64,000 nt of DNA, taken from positions 29,068 to 93,067 of the forward strand of contig CAZYXU010000002.1 in the NCBI GenBank assembly GCA_964650945.1. The letters run 5' to 3'. Made by a program: the position numbers and the translations under genes. The notes under the pieces are model-generated. The model ran no database searches. It worked only from the letters and a program-made list of their open reading frames with translations, and was not told where the DNA came from. The DNA is from JAXGPF01 sp964650945 (GTDB taxonomy: Bacteria > Verrucomicrobiota > Kiritimatiellia > JAAZAB01). Shown in pieces: positions 23,768-32,824 of the stretch; the first letter of the stretch is position 1, and the number at the start of each line of letters is the position of its first letter.

Positions 23768-24499
23768 TTACTGCTTGATTTTGAAATCGCAAACCAGCGG
23801 CAGGTGGTCGGAAAAAACTACCCGGGGGATGCTGAAATCGGTAATAGTTATTTCCGGGCTGTGGAGAATGAAATCAAGTTGCCGGCGCGGCGCCCAACTG
23901 GGAAATGAAGGCTGGCCGAATGGAAAGACGCTGGCCAGTCCCGTCGCCGCCATGAAAAGCCGGATTTCATTATCGCCCCAAAACGCATTAAAATCGCCGG
24001 CGACGATGCACGGTTTTCCGGTCTTGCGCACGAGGGTGTATAAATCATTCAACTGGGAATGCCGCGTGCGGAAGCGGAGCGAGAGGTGCACCAGAAAGAT
24101 CACCAATTGTTCCAGTTCCAGTTCGATCACCAGGCGTTTGACACCCTTGTTGAAGTAATGGAATTTCTGGCGGCGGATGGCGCGATTGCTTAAAAAAGCG
24201 TTGACCTGCTTGCTCATGAGCGGCACACGCCGTACCCACGAAGCGTGCGCATACTTGGATTGATAAACGTGATAATGCCCCAGGGCTTCCGCCATCAAGG
24301 CCGCCTGATTTAAACGGCGCGAACGGTAAGAACCGGCATCCACCTCCAGTAGCCCGACCACATCCGGCGTCTGGCTGCGAATGAAGGTTATGATTTTTTC
24401 GACATTATCCCCGGTGCGGCCAAGGTATCCGCTCCAGGGAAGATGCCAGCGTCCGCCGCTGCCGGTGCCGTAACGCAAATTATAAAGGAGAAAACGCAT
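23768..24499 (-). CDS. Endonuclease/exonuclease/phosphatase (EEP) family protein
   Basis: 243 residues with the EEP fold motifs in order: LLYNLRYGTG (Asn), VVGLLEVDAGSYRSRRLNQA (catalytic Glu), VHLSLRFRTR, AGDFNAFWGD (Asp/Asn) and the final SDHLPLVCDF (Asp-His). Such enzymes hydrolyse phosphodiester bonds in nucleic acids, lipids or inositol phosphates. No signal peptide is visible, so it is probably cytoplasmic. It ends a short leftward block after larC, 15 bases away. The substrate is unknown. Confidence 0.85.
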   Translation of the reverse strand: MRFLLYNLRYGTGSGGRWHLPWSGYLGRTGDNVEKIITFIRSQTPDVVGLLEVDAGSYRSRRLNQAALMAEALGHYHVYQSKYAHASWVRRVPLMSKQVNAFLSNRAIRRQKFHYFNKGVKRLVIELELEQLVIFLVHLSLRFRTRHSQLNDLYTLVRKTGKPCIVAGDFNAFWGDNEIRLFMAATGLASVFPFGQPSFPSWAPRRQLDFILHSPEITITDFSIPRVVFSDHLPLVCDFKIKQ

Positions 24500-24514
24500 G
24501 GTTATCCAGGCAGA

Positions 24515-25876
24515 CTACCCGGCGGGCAGGGGCGGCAAAATTCCGCTGGCCGCGCCCAGCGCCGCGCCGTAGACGGCTGGCAGCGGCACGCCCAGCTTTT
24601 CCGCGAGGGCCAGGCAATCGCCATATTCGGGCACCGCCTTGATCTCCCGCCCGTCCCATGCTCCGATCTTTACCCGCACCGGCCCGTAGGGGGTGCAAAC
24701 TTCCTGGTGCCGGCGCGCCAGGATGGTCCGCTGCACGGGGTGTTCGCGCACGCCGAAAGTCGTGCTCTCCAGGAAAATCGTCTCCAGGATGCGGGCGCGC
24801 TGGTCCGGCCGGCACAAGACGGTCAACAAAACTCCCGGGCGTTGTTTCTTCATCTGCACCGGAGTGACAAACACATCCAGCGCCCCCCCCGCCAGGAGAC
24901 GTCCGGTCAGCGCCCCCACCAGTTCGGGGGTCGAGTCATCCAGATTACATTCGAGTTCCAGACATTCGTCCGCGGTCGTTCCCGCGGCGGCGCCGGAGCG
25001 CAAGATGGCGCGTAAAAGATTGGGGCGCCCGTGCAGTTGCGCGTGCCCGAAACCGTAGCCCGCCCCCTGAATGCAGCCGGCGGGCGCCAGCGGCTGGGAG
25101 CGCCAAACGGTCAGCAAAGCCGCGCCAGTGGGCGTGACCATTTCGAACGGTTCATCCGTGGCGATGGTGGGGAAGCCCCGCAACAACTCCACCGTGGCCG
25201 GCGCCGGCGAAGGCAGGAGGCCATGGGCGCACTTGATGGTGCCGCATCCCAAAGGCAACGGGCCGACGGCGACTTCGGCCACCCCCAGCAATTCACGGGC
25301 CAGGCAGGCGCCGACAATATCCACGATCGAATCCACCGCGCCCACTTCATGAAAATGAATTTTATCCGGGGTAACGCCATGGACCCGGGCTTCGGCCCGG
25401 GCCAGGCTTTCGAAAACACGCAGGCTCATTTCCCGGGCGGCCGCCGGCAAATCGGCGGCCGCAATGATTCTTTGAATATCCGCCAGCCCGCGATGGGGGG
25501 CATGGGCCGCATGCTGCCCGTGCCCTTTGGCCGGGGTGTCCCCGCGGTCATGGGCATGCGGGTGGTCATGGGCTTGCGTGTCGGCATGAGCTTGCGCATG
25601 GTCATGGGCATGCGTATGGTCATGGGCGTCTACGCGATGGCCGTGATGACGGCCGGCGGGGTGGACCGAGATTGCGGCATCCCCTACCCGGACCCGCACT
25701 TGCGTACCGCGCAAGCCGTGAAAGACGCCCCTTTCGGCCTCGATGGCGAAGGGTTCCAGTCCCAGCGTATCCAAACGGGCCTGCAATTCATCCCGGCTGA
25801 CACCCAGATCGATCAGGGCGGCCAGGATCATATCGCCGCTGGCGCCACCCACACTCTGAAATTCCAGGATTTTCAT
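24515..25876 (-). CDS. larC: LarC, nickel insertion protein for the NPN cofactor
   Basis: 453 residues in one continuous frame; in some bacteria larC needs a programmed frameshift (larC1/larC2), which is not the case here. The N-terminal signature is FQSVGGASGDMILAALIDLG; a very His-rich stretch of about 60 residues (about 72-130, near 20 His) fits nickel storage or binding; then FHEVGAVDSIVDIVGA, GLLPSPAPATVELLRG and EMVTPTGAALL follow, all LarC motifs. LarC inserts Ni into the pincer cofactor made by LarB and LarE, using CTP. Its ATG overlaps larB as ATGA. Confidence 0.93.
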   Translation of the reverse strand: MKILEFQSVGGASGDMILAALIDLGVSRDELQARLDTLGLEPFAIEAERGVFHGLRGTQVRVRVGDAAISVHPAGRHHGHRVDAHDHTHAHDHAQAHADTQAHDHPHAHDRGDTPAKGHGQHAAHAPHRGLADIQRIIAAADLPAAAREMSLRVFESLARAEARVHGVTPDKIHFHEVGAVDSIVDIVGACLARELLGVAEVAVGPLPLGCGTIKCAHGLLPSPAPATVELLRGFPTIATDEPFEMVTPTGAALLTVWRSQPLAPAGCIQGAGYGFGHAQLHGRPNLLRAILRSGAAAGTTADECLELECNLDDSTPELVGALTGRLLAGGALDVFVTPVQMKKQRPGVLLTVLCRPDQRARILETIFLESTTFGVREHPVQRTILARRHQEVCTPYGPVRVKIGAWDGREIKAVPEYGDCLALAEKLGVPLPAVYGAALGAASGILPPLPAG

Positions 25877-26616
25877 ACTCCCTGCCTGTTGATCATGGCG
25901 GCGGCGACGCCGGCGCCGAAGCCATTGTCGATATTCACGACCGTCACTCCCGGCACGCAGGAATTCAGCATGGCCAGCAACGCGGTCAACCCCTGGAAAC
26001 TCGCGCCGTAACCGGTGCTGGTCGGCACCGCGACCACCGGGCAGGCCACCAGGCCGCCGATGACCGATGGCAAGGCGCCCTCCATGCCGGCCACCGCCAC
26101 CAAGGCGCGGGCCTGGCGCAGATTTTCCAGTTGCCCCATCAAACGATGCAGTCCGGCTACCCCGACATCATAGGCCCGTTCCACGCGCGCGCCCATCCAT
26201 TCCGCCGTCAAGGCCGCCTCCTCCGCCACGGGGATATCGGTCGTGCCGGCGCACACCACGGCCACGCGTCCGACCGGCGCCGGGACCTGGTCAACGGCAA
26301 TGGTAATGGCGCGCGCCGTCTCGTGATAAATCGCCGCCGGCAGATTCCGGCAGACCTCGGCGGACTGTTCCGGGGAGGCGCGCGTGGCCAAGACGGGCTG
26401 GCCGGCGGCGTGCAACGCGCGCATCACCGCCGTGATTTGCGGCGCGGTTTTGCCCGGACAATACACCACTTCGGGAATCCGGCAACGCCGGCAACGGTCC
26501 AAATCCACCCGGGCAAAACCAAGATTCTCCACGGGGCGCTGCTCGAGACGCCGGACAGCTTCCGCCACCGGCACCTGCCCATGCGCCACCTGCTCCAGTA
26601 AATCCTTCAAATGCAT
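25873..26616 (-). CDS. larB: LarB, nicotinate mononucleotide carboxylase/hydrolase
   Basis: 247 residues. LarB carboxylates the pyridinium ring of nicotinic acid adenine dinucleotide, the first step of nickel-pincer nucleotide synthesis. It resembles the PurE/AIR-carboxylase fold: PEVVYCPGKTAPQ, VVCAGTTDIPVAEEAALTAE and VPTSTGYGASFQGLTALL are LarB motifs. The ATG at 26616 is preferred to an in-frame TTG at 26622. It overlaps larC (ATGA) and abuts the oxidoreductase gene. larE and larA are not in the window. Confidence 0.92.
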   Translation of the reverse strand: MHLKDLLEQVAHGQVPVAEAVRRLEQRPVENLGFARVDLDRCRRCRIPEVVYCPGKTAPQITAVMRALHAAGQPVLATRASPEQSAEVCRNLPAAIYHETARAITIAVDQVPAPVGRVAVVCAGTTDIPVAEEAALTAEWMGARVERAYDVGVAGLHRLMGQLENLRQARALVAVAGMEGALPSVIGGLVACPVVAVPTSTGYGASFQGLTALLAMLNSCVPGVTVVNIDNGFGAGVAAAMINRQGV

Positions 26617-26618
26617 GA

Positions 26619-27509
26619 TCAAGGACCAGCGGCCACCGGCACGGCGCGGCCGGTTTCGATGGAACGGCGCGCGGCGGCCATGATGGCCAGGCCTTCCAAC
26701 GATTGGCGCAGGTCCACCGGGGCCGGCCCGCCGCTGAAAAACTTTTTCATGGCGCGCATGATCGCCAGTTTATTCTGGCTGGTATCGCAAACAAACTGAT
26801 GCACCCTGGTTTCGCCCTTGAATCCGCCCTGCACCCGGCCGCCATAACTGCCGCATTTTTTTACAACTTCAACCAATCCCTGGCGCTCCTGTCCGTAGTC
26901 CACCACCGCCACAACGCCGTTGGCGTTTTCCAGGGCCTGCACGCTTTGCGCCCCCGGCCCCATCAAACGCTGCAAGGCCTCCACCACATGCACGCCATAC
27001 CAGATCAGGGAATCGCCGGCAGGCGCCAGGCCCAGCGGCCCGTACATATGCGCCAGGCGCGGTTCCGGCACGGCCGCCTGCGCCTGCGCGATTTCCGGCA
27101 AAAAAGGAATGGACGATCCGGACCAGACCCTGGTGCGGTGTTTTTGCGCCAGCCGCAGAATGGCGCGGCCGTCAGACAAACTGCAGGCCAGTGGCTTGTC
27201 CACAAACACCGGTTTGCCCAGGCCGGCCACCTTGCGGAAATACTCGAGGTGATAACTGCCGTCATTGATTTCCAGCATGACGGCGTCGCAGCCGTCCAGA
27301 GCTTCATCCAGGCTTTCCGTGACCTTGACGCCCAAGGCCGTCAACTGCTGCCGGCGATCGTCCAGGATTTTCTGATTGGTGAACGGCGTCAGGAAACTCA
27401 GGCAAGTCGCGGCCCGCATGCCCGCAATTTTACGCTCCGGCCCCTGAATGGCCGACGGGAACGCCACGCTGTGGCTGGTGTCCAATCCGATGATGGCAAT
27501 CTTGATCAT
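26619..27509 (-). CDS. Gfo/Idh/MocA-family oxidoreductase
   Basis: 296 residues, slightly short for the family. The N-terminal Rossmann start is KIAIIGLDTSHSVAFPSAI, a form common in Planctomycetes and Verrucomicrobia relatives; the conserved EKP-type motif reads FVDKPLACSLSDG. It is expected to use NAD(P) with a sugar, cyclitol or related substrate. It lies directly upstream of larB, with no intergenic gap, so they are co-transcribed. Whether it has any link to the nickel-pincer cofactor is unknown. AGAGG precedes the ATG. Confidence 0.83.
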   Translation of the reverse strand: MIKIAIIGLDTSHSVAFPSAIQGPERKIAGMRAATCLSFLTPFTNQKILDDRRQQLTALGVKVTESLDEALDGCDAVMLEINDGSYHLEYFRKVAGLGKPVFVDKPLACSLSDGRAILRLAQKHRTRVWSGSSIPFLPEIAQAQAAVPEPRLAHMYGPLGLAPAGDSLIWYGVHVVEALQRLMGPGAQSVQALENANGVVAVVDYGQERQGLVEVVKKCGSYGGRVQGGFKGETRVHQFVCDTSQNKLAIMRAMKKFFSGGPAPVDLRQSLEGLAIMAAARRSIETGRAVPVAAGP

Positions 27510-27564
27510 GTGAATTTACCTCTTTGATTTGTTATGCCGCAAAAAAATAAAGATCCGTTCCGCA

Positions 27565-29052
27565 TTACGGAGCAACGATCGCCGCGGTCTGATCGCTTTC
27601 CCGCTGCAGGCCGCCGGCCAGTCCGGCGGCGATGCGCGCGGTCAATTCGTCAATGGGCAGGCGAATCTGCCGCATGGTATCGCGGTCGCGCAGGGTAACG
27701 GTGTTGTCGGCGAGGGTGTCGAAATCAACCGTCACGCCATAAGGGGTGCCGATTTCATCCTGGCGCCGGTAGCGGCGGCCGATGGCGCCAGTCTGATCCC
27801 AGAAGCACGGCCAGGCGTCGCGCAGCATTTCGAACACGTCGCGCGCCTTCCGGACAAGTTCCGGCTTGTTTTTAACCAGGGGAAAGACCGCCGCCTTGAT
27901 GGGCGCCAGGATCGGCGCAAACCGCATCACGGTGCGCAACTCATAACCGGCGGGCGTTGGCCGTCCGGATTCCGCCGGGAGCACGCCCCCCGGGGTGCCG
28001 CCGGCCGGCACCCATTCCTCGGCATAGGCTTCGCAGAGCGCCGCCAGGGCGATGCGGTCCACGCCGGCGGACGGCTCCACCACGTGGGGAATGAATTTCT
28101 CCTTGGTTTCCTGGTCAAAATACTCCATGGACTTGCCGCTGTATTGCTGGTGGCGGCTGAGATCGTAGTCGCCGCGCGCGGCAATGCCCTCGAGTTCCTG
28201 AACGCCAAATGGAAATGCATACATGATATCCACGCAGGCGCTGGCGTAATGCGCCAATTCGCCGGCGGGATAGACATACTGTTGGAGTCGCTCCGCCGGC
28301 AGGCCGATGCGCCGGTACCACTCCATTCGCCGGGCCACCCAGTAGGCATGCCATTCCTGATCGGTGCCGGGTTTGACGAAGAACTCCAGTTCCATCTGCT
28401 CGAATTCGCGGGAACGGAACGTGAAATTGCGGGGATTGATTTCATTGCGAAACGCCTTGCCGATCTGGGCGATGCCGAACGGCACCTTCTGGCGGGACAC
28501 CGCCAGCACATTTTGAAACTGCACAAAAATTCCCTGCGCCGTTTCCGGGCGCAGATAGGCGATGGAGGAATCCTCCTCCACCGGCCCGATGAAAGTCTTG
28601 AACATCAAATTGAACGCGCGCGGCTGGGTCAATTCGGCGGATTGACAGGCCGGACAGCGCATACCCGGCGGCAACTGGAATCCCTGGCCGGTTTTGATCA
28701 ACTGCGCGCCCTGATCCTCGCAGAGCATGTCGGCGCGGAAGCGTTTGCGGCAGGCGCGACAATCCACCATCGGGTCCACGAAGCCGGCGGTATGGCCCGA
28801 GGCTTCCCAGACCCGCGGGTTCATGATGATGGCGCAATCCAGGCCGACGACATCTTCGCGCGTCTGGACGACGTCCCGCCACCAGGCTTCGCGGATATTG
28901 CGTTTCAGTTCGCAGCCCAGCGGCCCGTAATCCCAGAAACCGTTAAGACCCTCGTAAATTTCCGATCCCGGGAAGATGAATCCGCGGCGCTTGCAAAGGG
29001 AAACGAGCGCTTCCATCGTCACGCGGGGATGGTCTGGTGAATTTGAATTCAT
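27565..29052 (-). CDS. glyS: Glycyl-tRNA synthetase, alpha2 (eukaryote-like) type
   Basis: 495 residues, class II synthetase that charges tRNA-Gly. Motifs: CKRRGFIFPGSEIYEGLNGF, YGPLGCELKRNIREAWW, the zinc-type CRACRKRF and CPACQS knuckles, motif 2 FRNEINPRNFTFRSREFEQM, and motif 3 EPSAGVDRIALAALCEAY (GxDR). The C-terminal anticodon domain begins near APILAPIKAAVFPL. This is the single-chain dimeric form, not the alpha2beta2 enzyme of Proteobacteria. The neighbouring CDF gene is unrelated. Confidence 0.96.
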   Translation of the reverse strand: MNSNSPDHPRVTMEALVSLCKRRGFIFPGSEIYEGLNGFWDYGPLGCELKRNIREAWWRDVVQTREDVVGLDCAIIMNPRVWEASGHTAGFVDPMVDCRACRKRFRADMLCEDQGAQLIKTGQGFQLPPGMRCPACQSAELTQPRAFNLMFKTFIGPVEEDSSIAYLRPETAQGIFVQFQNVLAVSRQKVPFGIAQIGKAFRNEINPRNFTFRSREFEQMELEFFVKPGTDQEWHAYWVARRMEWYRRIGLPAERLQQYVYPAGELAHYASACVDIMYAFPFGVQELEGIAARGDYDLSRHQQYSGKSMEYFDQETKEKFIPHVVEPSAGVDRIALAALCEAYAEEWVPAGGTPGGVLPAESGRPTPAGYELRTVMRFAPILAPIKAAVFPLVKNKPELVRKARDVFEMLRDAWPCFWDQTGAIGRRYRRQDEIGTPYGVTVDFDTLADNTVTLRDRDTMRQIRLPIDELTARIAAGLAGGLQRESDQTAAIVAP

Positions 29053-29103
29053 AGCCGTTCATAGTGCCTTCTCCGCCGGCCGCGGTCAAGCAAAAACCGG
29101 CCG

Positions 29104-30291
29104 TTAATCCGGAAAACTATAGCGCAATTCCGTTTTGAGCACCATGCGCATGCCTGGCAACTCCGCCTGGAAACGGGCGCGCACATCTTGCAGCAACGCC
29201 GCATGCGCGGCCGGCAGGAGCGGCGCGGCCAGCACCAGGTCGCAAATCACGTTGCACCGGCGCGTCCCCCGGCCGACGACGCGCAAATCGTGAAAAGAGT
29301 GCAGGCGCGGATCGGCGGCCACGATGTTTTTCAACGCCTGTGCGATTTCCGGATATCGGGGATGGTTTTTATTAACCGGATCGGCATGCGCGATGATGGT
29401 GCCGCCCAAAGCCGCCGTCAGTTTGTCCTCGACGTCCTCGGCGATACTGTGGGCATCGGATGCGCTTAAATTGTCGGCAATCTCCACGTGGAGCGAGAGC
29501 AGCTTGTTCTGGCCATACTGGTGCACGATGATATCGTGCACCGCCTGTACGCCCGGCTGGGCGGACGCCAGTTGCTCGATCCGCCGGATCAGTTCCGGGT
29601 CCGGCGCCTCGCCCAGCAGCGGGCTGACCGCGTCCCACAAAAGGCGCCAGGCAGTGTGGATGATCACGAGCGACACCCCCACCCCCATGATGCCATCCAG
29701 GCGCTGCACGCCGAACCGTGCGGCCGCCAGCGCCACCACCACCATGGCGGTGGCCAGCACGTCCGAACGGTGATGCAGGCCGTCGGCGATCAGGGCCTTG
29801 GAATCGATGAGGCGGCCCAGTTCCAAAGCGAATTGCGCCAGCCATTCCTTGACCAGAATCGTCAGCAGGATCACGCCGATCAGCCACCAGGACATCACGG
29901 CCGCCTGCGGGTGCAGGATCGCGCGCACCGAACTTTCGAGGAGATCCACGCACACGCCGAACAGCAACACCGCCACAATCAGCGTCGTAACAGCTTCCCA
30001 GTTGCCGTGACCAAAGGGATGCCGCCGGTCGGAAGGACGGCGCGACATATAAAATCCCGCAATGACGACCACGGATGTGACGGAATCGGAAATGGTGTGG
30101 ATGGCATCGGCAATCAGCGCCACGCTGCCGCTGGCCACGCCCAAGGCGATTTTCAAGGCAAAGAGCGCAGTATTCACCGCGATGCTGACCCATCCTTCCA
30201 GGGCGCCGTAGCGCATGCGCACCAGCGGGTCATTGATCGCAGTGTGATCTTTAATCAAGAGTTGCGCCAGCCGGCGGTGGAATGTTCGCAT
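29104..30291 (-). CDS. CDF-family cation exporter with extended C-terminus
   Basis: 395 residues, longer than the usual 300. Six spans with GSVALIADAIHTISDSVTSV (Asp pair) and DGLHHRSDVLATAMVV (HxxxD-type) metal sites. The cytoplasmic domain (about 215-390) holds two ferredoxin-like halves, VHDIIVHQYGQNKLLSLHVE and SFHDLRVVGRGTRRC, suggesting a duplicated metal-sensing domain. It is the third CDF protein in the window. The start is the ATG at 30291. The metal is not predictable. Confidence 0.87.
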   Translation of the reverse strand: MRTFHRRLAQLLIKDHTAINDPLVRMRYGALEGWVSIAVNTALFALKIALGVASGSVALIADAIHTISDSVTSVVVIAGFYMSRRPSDRRHPFGHGNWEAVTTLIVAVLLFGVCVDLLESSVRAILHPQAAVMSWWLIGVILLTILVKEWLAQFALELGRLIDSKALIADGLHHRSDVLATAMVVVALAAARFGVQRLDGIMGVGVSLVIIHTAWRLLWDAVSPLLGEAPDPELIRRIEQLASAQPGVQAVHDIIVHQYGQNKLLSLHVEIADNLSASDAHSIAEDVEDKLTAALGGTIIAHADPVNKNHPRYPEIAQALKNIVAADPRLHSFHDLRVVGRGTRRCNVICDLVLAAPLLPAAHAALLQDVRARFQAELPGMRMVLKTELRYSFPD

Positions 30292-30363
30292 GCATTGGTC
30301 TCCTGACGCGGATTGCCGGTTCGGCTTGGTCCGGCGGACGCAACCCGCGCGCTCCCGGGCGGA

Positions 30364-31326
30364 TCAGCGCGGCTCCCACCGCCAGAACAGACCGAGGGCT
30401 CCGCAAAGCAAGGCCGCGATGTACAACCCGGCATAAACGGCCGCCGCCGCGACATATGCCCCCGCGATCGTCCCGCCGCCGGCCAGCGATTCCACCGCCC
30501 AGAAATCCTGCCAAGCCGGCAACAGGCGGATCAAGCCGGCCGGGCCCGGGCCGCCCGGAGCGCGCCGCGCCAAATAGTCAACCAGCGCGCCGGCCCCTAG
30601 CACGGCCAGATAGGCGCAAGCAGCCAGGTGGATGGGCCACCGCACCGTCAGCAAACATGTCAGCGCGGTCAAGACCAGCAAAGCCATGGCAATCAGGGCG
30701 CCGGCCGGCAAAAGCCGCCAGGCGATGAACTCCCCCAAGCGGCAGACGCCCCCGTCGGGATGCGCGAACCCGGCCGCAGCCAACGCCAGCAGCATGGCGG
30801 GCAGCAGCGCCACCATGGCCGCTCCGGCAAAGGAAGCCCGCCAGCGGAAGTTCAGCCCGCCGGCGCAGAGCGCCGCGCCGGCCACGGCGGCGGCAACAGC
30901 CAAAAGCAACTGGGCATCAAACCCGGGAGCGTGCAACCCGATGCGTTCCGCGAGTAAAACGCCCCCCATCGCTATCAGGCTATGCCAAAGCACCAATGCC
31001 GCCAAACCCGCATAACGCCCGAGCAGCAGGGCTGCGCGGCCGGCGGGGGTGCAGATTGTCAGCGCCATGACACCGGCGGAGGACGGATCATAAGCGGCGG
31101 CGGCCGGGGCGGCCAGGGCCAGAAAAATCCCGCTCACGGCGAACAGCGCCAGGGCGCCTTCGCGCGTCAGGCGGTTTTCATCCCCGAGGTTGAAAGCCAC
31201 CAGGCATGGCAGCAGGAGCATCGCCGCCAGCGTCATCAGGATTAACAGCAGCCCCAACGGCCGGCGGGCGCCGACACGGACCGTATAAAGCGCCGCGCCC
31301 AAAAACTGCCGCAAGTTTCCCGGCAT
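30364..31326 (-). CDS. ABC-2-like multi-span membrane protein
   Basis: 320 residues, about six to eight Ala/Leu-rich spans, with no ATPase motifs. The organisation (early GARRPLGLLLILMTLAAMLLL, AYDPSSAGVMALTICTPAGR loop) resembles the ABC-2-type permeases that travel with an ATPase, but none is adjacent. The start at 31326 is chosen because AGGAGG lies seven bases upstream; the preceding frame start is a TTG. It overlaps or abuts the next membrane gene on the right. Function unknown. Confidence 0.65.
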   Translation of the reverse strand: MPGNLRQFLGAALYTVRVGARRPLGLLLILMTLAAMLLLPCLVAFNLGDENRLTREGALALFAVSGIFLALAAPAAAAYDPSSAGVMALTICTPAGRAALLLGRYAGLAALVLWHSLIAMGGVLLAERIGLHAPGFDAQLLLAVAAAVAGAALCAGGLNFRWRASFAGAAMVALLPAMLLALAAAGFAHPDGGVCRLGEFIAWRLLPAGALIAMALLVLTALTCLLTVRWPIHLAACAYLAVLGAGALVDYLARRAPGGPGPAGLIRLLPAWQDFWAVESLAGGGTIAGAYVAAAAVYAGLYIAALLCGALGLFWRWEPR

Positions 31327-31328
31327 AA

Positions 31329-32057
31329 TCAATCCTCCTCCTCCGCGTCGTCCGGCGGGGTGACGGCATGCGGCAGAACGGCCAGCCTATCCAGCGCGCT
31401 TTGGCGGCCAAAGTGGCAGACCAGCATGGTCCCCAGCGCCGCCGCCACGACGCCCCAGTCGCCCCATGACCGATCGATCAAGGTCATCACCGGCGAGTAG
31501 TCGGTCGGCGCATCCGCCCAAACGACCGTCCGCCCCAGCAGCGCCAGCAGTCCCAAACCGGCCAGGAGTATGGCCGCGCCCAATCCGGCGGCCCACCGGC
31601 CGGCGGCCGGACGGCCCAGGCGCCGCAGTAATTGCGCAGCCGTCAGATTCAGCAGCAGCATGGTCAACAGCAGGACCACCATCAAGGCGATATAATTGCC
31701 CATGAAAAAAGGCTCCAGCGGCCGGGACTTGTGCCAGATAATGAACGGCGCCATGTACAATTGCGCCGCAAGCATCAGCAATAAGACGCGCGCCGGGCGC
31801 AAATCCCCGCCCGACAATTCCAGATACTCATACAGGCATAAAACACCCCAGCCGGTCAGCAACGATCCGAATACATAGGCCGGCAAATGAATGGACAGGG
31901 AATCCAACCCCAAAAAAGCATGGGCGCTGTATAAAAGCGCTGTTGCGATTATGCCCCAGGCCGCGCCGGCAAAGCCGCGCGCCAAAAGGCAAAGCGGCGC
32001 AAACGCGGCGCCGCCGGGCGGCGGCCGGGCAAAATCATCGGCGTTGTCATCCGTCAT
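31329..32057 (-). CDS. Integral membrane protein of unknown function
   Basis: 242 residues with about six hydrophobic spans, including GAAWGIIATALLYSAHAFLG, LRPARVLLLMLAAQLYMAPF and LMVVLLLTMLLLNLTAAQLL. The acidic ends (TDDNADD and DDAEEED) are cytoplasmic-looking. The start was put at 32057; an in-frame TTG start further right would overlap the TauE gene. It is probably co-transcribed with the ABC-2-like gene, with which it may form a complex. No family recognised. Confidence 0.65.
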   Translation of the reverse strand: MTDDNADDFARPPPGGAAFAPLCLLARGFAGAAWGIIATALLYSAHAFLGLDSLSIHLPAYVFGSLLTGWGVLCLYEYLELSGGDLRPARVLLLMLAAQLYMAPFIIWHKSRPLEPFFMGNYIALMVVLLLTMLLLNLTAAQLLRRLGRPAAGRWAAGLGAAILLAGLGLLALLGRTVVWADAPTDYSPVMTLIDRSWGDWGVVAAALGTMLVCHFGRQSALDRLAVLPHAVTPPDDAEEED

Positions 32058-32089
32058 CGTCAAACCCCGTGTCCGTTTACCGACAGGCT

Positions 32090-32824
32090 TCAATCAAACA
32101 ACATCCGCAATGCCGCCGCGGCCGCCAGCACCAAAACCATGCGCCGGAAGAAGGGCAACGAAATGCGCTGTAAAACCACGCGCCCGAGCAAGGCGCCCGC
32201 CACGACGGCCGGGGCGCAGGCCAGATCGAATAACAATGTCTGGCGGTCAATCATTCCGAGCAGGCAATATAGCGGAATTTTGACGCAGTTGAAAATAAAA
32301 AAATACCAGGCCGCCGTGCTCATGAAACGTAATTTATCAAGGCCTTTGCTGATCAGGTAAATATTCATGATGGGGCCGGCAACGTTGCCGACGGTGGTGG
32401 CAAACCCGGCCAGGGTTCCCATGCCGACCACAAACCATGGCCGCTGCGGAAAATTCCGCCACCCCAGCCTCTGGCGCGCCCACTCCAGCGCCGTCAACGC
32501 CAGGATCAGGGCGCCCAGCAAGGGCTTCAACTGCACGTCATCCATCATACGCAGGAAGGCAAAGCCGGCGGCAATGCCCAGCACGACGCAGGGAAACAGT
32601 TCCCATAACCGCGGCCATTCCGCGTTGCGCCAGTAATAACCGAGGGCGAACAGGTCGCCTAAAATCAGCAGCGGCAGGATGGCGCCCACGGCCATGCGGG
32701 CGGGGAAAACTTCCGTCAGCAAGGCCACCGCCAAAACGCCGATGCCCGGCACGCCGGTCTTGGCCAGGCCGGCCAGGCAGCCTGCCGCCAGGCCCAGTAA
32801 CCATGCCGCTGTTCCATCCGGCAT
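32090..32824 (-). CDS. TauE/SafE-family anion exporter
   Basis: 244 residues with eight spans in two repeats. The N-terminal AAGCLAGLAKTGVPGIGVLAVALL and the second-half GMGTLAGFATTVGNVAGPIMNIYL (the GxxxGxxxxxxGxxG-like pattern) identify the family, whose members export sulfite, sulfoacetate or similar anions. The ATG follows the AEC stop directly as TAGATG. The substrate is unknown. Confidence 0.85.
   Translation of the reverse strand: MPDGTAAWLLGLAAGCLAGLAKTGVPGIGVLAVALLTEVFPARMAVGAILPLLILGDLFALGYYWRNAEWPRLWELFPCVVLGIAAGFAFLRMMDDVQLKPLLGALILALTALEWARQRLGWRNFPQRPWFVVGMGTLAGFATTVGNVAGPIMNIYLISKGLDKLRFMSTAAWYFFIFNCVKIPLYCLLGMIDRQTLLFDLACAPAVVAGALLGRVVLQRISLPFFRRMVLVLAAAAALRMLFD

Noticed and set aside
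25480..25680. Repeated CATGG-type units in larC as a CRISPR or mobile repeat
   Set aside because: Units are in frame, code for His-rich protein and are not evenly spaced by unique spacers.
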